A DNA stretch of 23,679 nt. Source: Candidatus Taylorbacteria bacterium RIFCSPHIGHO2_02_FULL_46_13. Lineage in GTDB: Bacteria; Patescibacteriota; Minisyncoccia; Phycocordibacterales; DSPV01. Below the pieces are notes generated by a model. It was not told where the DNA came from. It ran no database searches and saw only the letters and a list, made by a program, of their open reading frames with translations. Positions 20,161 to 23,679 of the stretch are shown piece after piece. Every line of letters starts with the position of its first letter. The stretch's first letter is position 1. The stretch covers positions 1 through 23,679 of the forward strand of contig MHRQ01000022.1 of NCBI GenBank assembly GCA_001821015.1, in the 5' to 3' direction. The translations under genes were made by a program, and so were the position numbers.

Positions 20161-21459
20161 ATGCGTCATTTTGCGCCGTACACAGGCCTTGTCGCCCTCA
20201 GCAGTATCTGTATCACACTGTTTTTCCCGTTGGAAGCGTTCATGCAAACACCCGATCGCGGAAACGAATTACGCGACCTCATAGACCAGCGCACCACGGT
20301 CATTAAGGCTCTAGAAGATGAGATCGGCCAATATCAAAGTCAGCTTAAGACGATAGCCGGTCAAAAGCAAAGCCTTCAGGGTGAACTGAAGACCTTGGAT
20401 ATTACGCGTAAAAAACTGACTGCTGATCTTGCCGTCACTGAAAACAAAATAAGTCTGAACAATTACAAACTGGAAGAACTTTCAATAGGCATTAAAGACA
20501 AATCAGATCGAATAGGCACGAACAGGGCCGCTATTGCTTTGGGCCTCCGAACCATTAACAACTATGATCAGGTGTCATTTGTAGAAAATATATTAAGCGG
20601 TAAAGACTTATCGGATATTTGGGATGACATAGAGAGTATACAAAATCTTCAAAATGTTCTTCGCGGTCGCATTACGCTTTTAGCAAGCGTGAAAACAGAC
20701 CTTGAAGACCAGCAAATAGAGGCTACACAGATTAAACAGAAACTGGCAAGCCTAAAACAACAGCAAGGTGACCAGAAAAAAGCCGTAGAGTACAACACCA
20801 GTCAGAAAAACAAGCTCCTCGCAGCTACTAAAAATAGTGAGACGACCTACAATAAACTTCTGCAGGAAAAAATCGCGAAACGAGACGCCTTTGAGAGAGA
20901 ACTTTTAAGTTTTGAATCAGAGCTCAAGCTGCTCATTGACCCTTCAAGTTATCCGACTGCACAGCGCGGCATCTTGTCGTGGCCGCTTGATGATGTATAC
21001 GTGACACAATATTTTGGTGATACTGCTTTTGCCCGCGCCAATCCTCAAGCCTACAATGGCCATGGACACAATGGCATAGATTTGCGCGCCTCAATCGGCA
21101 CACCTGTGAAAGCGGCTCTTGATGGGGTGATTCTTGGCGCCGGAGACACTGATACGGTTTGTCCGGGATCTTCATACGGTAAATGGGTTGTGATAAAGCA
21201 TCCGAATGGCCTCTCAACCCTGTACGCGCATCTTTCGGTCATTTCAGTGAGCGAAGGCGTAGCAGTCTCTGCCGGCTCTGTTATAGGATATAGCGGAGTT
21301 ACGGGCTACGCTACAGGGCCACACCTGCACTTCACGGTGTATGCTACACAAGGATTAGAAATCCTAGACCGCAAAAGCCGTATCTGCGGGGGAACCTATC
21401 ACATGCCGATTGCCGACCTGAAAGCATACCTAAATCCGATTTCATACTTGCCCCGTTGA
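20161..21459 (+). CDS. M23 family endopeptidase with N-terminal coiled coil (EnvC-like)
   Basis: Exported zinc metallopeptidase or amidase activator acting on peptidoglycan. The 432-aa protein has a signal peptide or anchor (about 8-26), a long coiled coil (about 33-260, e.g. RTTVIKALEDEIGQYQSQLK), then an M23/LytM domain. Zinc and catalytic residues are present: H303-N-G-I-D307, H357 in LYAHLS, and H388-L-H390-F. With all ligands intact it is probably active, unlike EnvC, whose LytM domain is degenerate. The layout of coiled coil plus LytM matches divisome-associated hydrolase regulators. It lies 8 nt after gltX. Confidence 0.9.
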   Translation: MRHFAPYTGLVALSSICITLFFPLEAFMQTPDRGNELRDLIDQRTTVIKALEDEIGQYQSQLKTIAGQKQSLQGELKTLDITRKKLTADLAVTENKISLNNYKLEELSIGIKDKSDRIGTNRAAIALGLRTINNYDQVSFVENILSGKDLSDIWDDIESIQNLQNVLRGRITLLASVKTDLEDQQIEATQIKQKLASLKQQQGDQKKAVEYNTSQKNKLLAATKNSETTYNKLLQEKIAKRDAFERELLSFESELKLLIDPSSYPTAQRGILSWPLDDVYVTQYFGDTAFARANPQAYNGHGHNGIDLRASIGTPVKAALDGVILGAGDTDTVCPGSSYGKWVVIKHPNGLSTLYAHLSVISVSEGVAVSAGSVIGYSGVTGYATGPHLHFTVYATQGLEILDRKSRICGGTYHMPIADLKAYLNPISYLPR

Positions 21460-21483
21460 GACCACAGTCTCGCACAGGGGGTC

Positions 21484-21511
21484 TTGCCGTCACTGACATA
21501 ATCTTTATAAT
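21484..21511 (+). promoter_or_regulatory. Promoter of the 74-aa gene
   Basis: TTGCCG (21484-21489), 16 bp, TATAAT (21506-21511), 14 nt before the ATG. A small hairpin GAGAC-CACA-GTCTC follows the M23 stop, without a T-run. Confidence 0.55.
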
Positions 21512-21525
21512 GAAAGCATCATACT

Positions 21526-21750
21526 ATGACGTATACCAAACAGCGAGGATTTGTTAAGACGATTATTCTGATTCTCATAGCGCTTATAGCGTTGAGCTAC
21601 TTCGGGATTGATCTTGAACAAGCGACCAAAGGGCCGCTGTTTGTAAAAAATGTTTCGTTCACATGGCACGTGATTGAAAAAGTCTGGACAGATTACATCT
21701 GGCATCCGTTGTCATCTTTTTTACCTAAAACAAGCACCGGAGGGCAATAA
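21526..21750 (+). CDS. Small membrane protein, 74 aa, unknown function
   Basis: Not recognised. One membrane segment (about 9-26, VKTIILILIALIALSYFGI) follows a short basic N-terminus (MTYTKQRGF), predicting an N-in orientation. The remaining 45 residues carry several aromatics (FTWHVIEKVWTDYIWHP) and end in a polar PKTSTGGQ. The hydrophobic segment and its own promoter support it as a real gene. It is next to the M23 peptidase; a role at the envelope is likely but not shown. Confidence 0.7.
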   Translation: MTYTKQRGFVKTIILILIALIALSYFGIDLEQATKGPLFVKNVSFTWHVIEKVWTDYIWHPLSSFLPKTSTGGQ

Positions 21751-21778
21751 TATAGGAAAGACTTCACGCAAAACAAGG

Positions 21779-21800
21779 GCGTGCATGTATCTTGTGCGAC
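21779..21800 (+). repeat. Left inverted-repeat end before the nuclease gene
   Basis: GCGTG followed by CATGTATC and TTGTGCGAC. The reverse complement of 22540-22557 reads GCGTGTATG-TTGTGCGAC, i.e. the same with one change and a 4-nt gap. The TTGTGC part also serves as a possible -35. Confidence 0.5.
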
Positions 21801-21820
21801 TCATGTCTTTGCTGTAAGCT
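21792..21820 (+). promoter_or_regulatory. Possible promoter of the nuclease gene
   Basis: TTGTGC (21792-21797), 17 bp, TAAGCT (21815-21820), then ATG after 6 nt, the leaderless arrangement seen at gltX. The -10 is poor. Confidence 0.35.
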
Positions 21821-21826
21821 ATAGAG

Positions 21827-22486
21827 ATGCCGCTTCGCCTACAAAAAGCAGGGAAACAAGAACCATGGACGCTCGAAGAACTGGCAGAAGGATTAGAAAG
21901 CTTCTATAAGCAATACTCGCGATATCCAACCGCTACCGAAGTCGATGCGTATGACTATTTGCCGTCTGCGCGTCAAATTGAACGGCGTTTTGGTGGTTTA
22001 GTGGAACTTAGGAAGAGACTGAAACTAGACTCGCAAACTGATTTTCGTTCTGGAATTCATAGCTCCCAACGTGCGCACAGCATCAACAAAAGAGCACACG
22101 AGATCGAGCAGACAGTGTATGAATTTCTTCAAAATGTATTTAAAAAAGAATTTGTACACCGCGAGTATTTTTTTACGGATGACCAACGAACTCGAGCAGA
22201 TTTCTTTGTTTATGATTCCAGAAAGGGCTTCTGTGTTGATGTATTCTACCCAAATAGCCTGCGTAATCTGACCGGTTGCTTAAATATCAAATTAGACAAA
22301 TATCAGGCAACGTATATGCGTGAGTATCCTGTAATCTTCTTACAAATGAATGAAGATATCACGCAAGAGATGCTGGATAATCTGGTTGAGAACAAGAAGA
22401 AGAGACTACTAACTGGGCAAAGATTGCTCTCGTGGAATTCATTTAAAGGGTTTTGCAAGTCTCGTAAACCATTAGCACTTGCTTAA
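21827..22486 (+). CDS. Putative nuclease: HNH-repeat-like N-terminus plus PD-(D/E)XK-like domain
   Basis: Not a named family. The N-terminal 65 residues (WTLEELAEGLESFYKQYSRY, PTATEVDAY, LPSARQIERRFGGLVELRKR) resemble the homing-endonuclease-associated repeat, a small helical DNA-binding unit. The C-terminal part has the spacing of a PD-(D/E)XK nuclease core: E94 in an opening helix, RADFFV (D125), a hairpin, CVDVFYP (D138), then K155 or K158 in the next helix. The exact E-x-K of the classic motif is not kept (D-V-F), so activity is uncertain. No restriction, methylase or transposase partner adjoins it. Inverted repeats bracket the gene, hinting at a mobile history. Confidence 0.65.
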   Translation: MPLRLQKAGKQEPWTLEELAEGLESFYKQYSRYPTATEVDAYDYLPSARQIERRFGGLVELRKRLKLDSQTDFRSGIHSSQRAHSINKRAHEIEQTVYEFLQNVFKKEFVHREYFFTDDQRTRADFFVYDSRKGFCVDVFYPNSLRNLTGCLNIKLDKYQATYMREYPVIFLQMNEDITQEMLDNLVENKKKRLLTGQRLLSWNSFKGFCKSRKPLALA

Positions 22487-22539
22487 AGTAAAGCTTAAGG
22501 CACAACTTAGACTGTTTTCTCTGTGCTCTATCTATATAA

Positions 22540-22578
22540 GTCGCACAACATACACGCGTAAAAGATATATTGTGCGAC
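22540..22578. repeat. Right inverted-repeat end after the nuclease gene
   Basis: GTCGCACAA (22540-22548) and TTGTGCGAC (22570-22578) are exact inverted copies with a 21-nt loop. The first, with the following CATACACGC, mirrors the sequence upstream of the gene (21779-21800). The rest of 22487-22648 shows no gene. Confidence 0.6.
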
Positions 22579-22648
22579 ATACTCTACCTTAGGAAAAGAG
22601 CCTGAACTCCTCCCCTTACCTACCCTTGATACCCAAAAATTAGATAAA

Positions 22649-22678
22649 CTTAAAAGGCCCCTTTCGGGGCCTTTTAAG
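22649..22678. terminator. Bidirectional terminator, nuclease / lytic transglycosylase
   Basis: CTTAAAAGGCCCC-TTTC-GGGGCCTTTTAAG, a perfect 13-bp stem with its T-run inside the 3' arm on both strands. It lies 8 nt beyond the stop of the minus-strand gene. Confidence 0.9.
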
Positions 22679-22686
22679 AAAGTTTT

Positions 22687-23157
22687 CTAGCTTTTACTCG
22701 CATTCCTTTGGTTCCAGCACTTTTCTGATGAACGCCAAGGTTCCACTCCTTGCTTTTGGTAAAGATACTTAGCGTACGCAAGATTACCCTCAAGCCCCTG
22801 TAAGTCCAATCCGAGCTCTTCGGCTTGCTTTCCGTGATAACGCAAATTAATTTGCATTACCCCAATGTCGTCAGAATCTTTATTACCTCTGAGCACTTCC
22901 CCATTCATACCAAGTTGGCGATAGGTAGACTCACAGAAAGCAATGTCGGCAAGAATAGGCGTGTCAGAAAAATATTCTTTCAGATATTTTGCCATAGCTT
23001 CACGCTTATTTTGATCCACAAACCGAGTTGTAGCCTCAGTGCTACGATCGGCTACGGGCGCCATGGGAATCGTTGTGGTTTGTAGAGAACTCGTACCCTG
23101 TCCAGAAAGACCGTACGAGAGCATCAGAAAACTTGTTGCGACTCCAATAAACGTCAT
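22687..23157 (-). CDS. Exported lytic-transglycosylase-like protein
   Basis: Likely peptidoglycan-cleaving enzyme of the SLT/lysozyme-like fold. The 156-aa product has an N-terminal signal or anchor (about 3-20, IGVATSFLMLSYGLSG), a low-complexity linker (about 21-50), and a compact catalytic domain (about 52-150). The key features are ILADIAFCESTYRQ with the probable catalytic E76, the SLT signature GVMQIN (99-104), and NLAYAKYLYQKQG followed by the W of PWRSSEKCW. Cysteines 75 and 147 could pair. It is smaller than classic Slt but close to other short transglycosylase domains. It has a good promoter and a leader of about 200 nt rich in hairpins. Confidence 0.85.
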   Translation of the reverse strand: MTFIGVATSFLMLSYGLSGQGTSSLQTTTIPMAPVADRSTEATTRFVDQNKREAMAKYLKEYFSDTPILADIAFCESTYRQLGMNGEVLRGNKDSDDIGVMQINLRYHGKQAEELGLDLQGLEGNLAYAKYLYQKQGVEPWRSSEKCWNQRNASKS

Positions 23158-23361
23158 AAATTTTCAATGTAACTGAATAAACAGTTGTTCCGATTATTTT
23201 CCTGCCTCTATGAGGATAGACGTCAGTCCTCCTCATTTACGGCTAGAAAATAAAGGGCATTTCACCCCTTTGTTGTCGTCGCTCGTTCGGGAATAAAAGA
23301 GTTTACTTTTTTATTCCCCTCACTCGCTAGACAATAAAACGCCAGAGCTAAAACTCTGACA
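23158..23361 (-). promoter_or_regulatory. Long structured leader of the lytic transglycosylase gene
   Basis: Read on the minus strand, three hairpins succeed one another: CAGAG/CTCTG (23343-23358) at the 5' end, a perfect 10-bp stem GGGAATAAAA/TTTTATTCCC (23289-23318), and AAAGGG/CCCTTT (23252-23271). CGCTCGTTCG and CACTCGCTAG flank the middle one. No open frame or known riboswitch motif is recognised. A leader this long is exceptional beside the leaderless genes here. Confidence 0.5.
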
Positions 23362-23367
23362 AATGCC

Positions 23368-23396
23368 ATTGTAGCATAAGACGAACCTGTTGTCAA
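23368..23396 (-). promoter_or_regulatory. Promoter of the lytic transglycosylase gene
   Basis: On the minus strand: TTGACA (23396-23391), 17 bp with extended TGC, TACAAT (23373-23368). It is the best sigma-70-type promoter in the window. Confidence 0.8.
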
Positions 23397-23589
23397 TACT
23401 TCAAAACAAACCCCCAGTTCGGTCAACACTAAAAATAACCCTTAGAATAAGGTTATATTGGAGTCATGAGTTGCTCATTTTTGAGTATTATTGTCCCAAA
23501 AATGAATGCCTTTGTATCAAAAACCCAACTGAAAATCAGCACCTGCCTACTTTACCCATTTTTTTTCGGCTTCCATCTAGAATCAACTA

Positions 23590-23651
23590 CCCCGCAGCAG
23601 AGCTGCGAGGAAATCTTTTCTAATCAATTACCTCGGGGCAGGGCCCCGAGG
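23590..23651. repeat. Two REP-like GC hairpins at the window end
   Basis: CCCCGCAGC-AGA-GCTGCGAGG (23590-23610, one mismatch) and CCTCGGGGC-AGG-GCCCCGAGG (23631-23651, perfect) share length, a 3-nt AG-purine loop and CC...GAGG ends, 20 bp apart. They look like a pair of repetitive extragenic palindromes. The stretch from 23397 to 23589 shows no gene I can support, only a possible -10 (TATATT, 23454-23459). Confidence 0.6.
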
Positions 23652-23679
23652 TATGACCCGAGGCTTCGCCGCATAATAA

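Noticed and set aside
23466..23679. Open frame from ATG 23466 to the window edge (MSCSFLSIIVPKMNAF...)
   Set aside because: It runs through both REP-like hairpins in frame, has poor composition for a protein and no recognisable domain. It could still be the start of a gene beyond the window.

Overview
The window looks like a chromosomal segment of a Candidatus Patescibacteria (CPR) bacterium, most likely Parcubacteria. The grounds are gene content and style, not a database match: short ribosomal proteins (L13 of 115 aa), an rpsD-rpoA-rplQ-rplM-rpsI run, small genes packed tightly, many intergenic inverted repeats, start codons placed 6-9 nt after a -10 box (leaderless mRNAs), and very short small-protein genes on the opposite strand between housekeeping operons. 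No rRNA, tRNA, CRISPR array, transposase or phage gene is visible.

Layout. 1-3035: ribosomal/RNA polymerase operon (rpsD, rpoA, rplQ, rplM, rpsI). A 104-bp sequence stands immediately in front of both rpsD and rplQ with a single difference. 3058-7931: chaperones grpE, dnaK and dnaJ, interrupted by a hypothetical gene (3679) and two small minus-strand genes (a 61-aa helical protein and a 71-aa zinc ribbon). 7931-11230: plsC acyltransferase, a 59-codon SD-preceded ORF or structured RNA, trpS, and a MATE transporter. 11303-13649: scpA-scpB-dac (chromosome condensation and a D,D-carboxypeptidase). 13730-18023: mraY, ftsW and murG, the lipid II synthesis and polymerisation genes, without murD between them. 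18797-21750: gltX, an M23 endopeptidase with a coiled coil, and a 74-aa membrane protein. 21827-22486: a protein with a homing-endonuclease-associated N-terminus and a PD-(D/E)XK-like C-terminus. 22687-23157 (minus): a soluble-lytic-transglycosylase-like exported protein. The last 500 bp hold its long structured leader and two REP-like hairpins.

How the genes work together. The region is dominated by essential functions: translation, protein folding, segregation and cell wall growth. MraY, MurG, FtsW, the carboxypeptidase, the M23 peptidase and the lytic transglycosylase cover peptidoglycan precursor assembly, polymerisation and remodelling. DnaK, DnaJ and GrpE form one complete chaperone machine.

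Most unusual parts. (1) The duplicated leader in front of rpsD and rplQ, with a 13-bp long-range stem and a 32-codon reading frame in the rplQ copy. (2) A duplicated module flanking murG: two minus-strand two-TM small proteins with similar promoters, an equally long leader about three-quarters identical, the same C-terminal tail and similar terminators. Each is divergent from a near-identical promoter plus start codon (murG upstream ORF and gltX). (3) Long perfect palindromes, one of which appears to be inserted in one copy of that module and absent from the other. (4) An 18-bp-arm hairpin abutting the dnaK ribosome binding site. (5) The putative nuclease gene bracketed by inverted repeats. 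All identities and pairings were worked out by eye.
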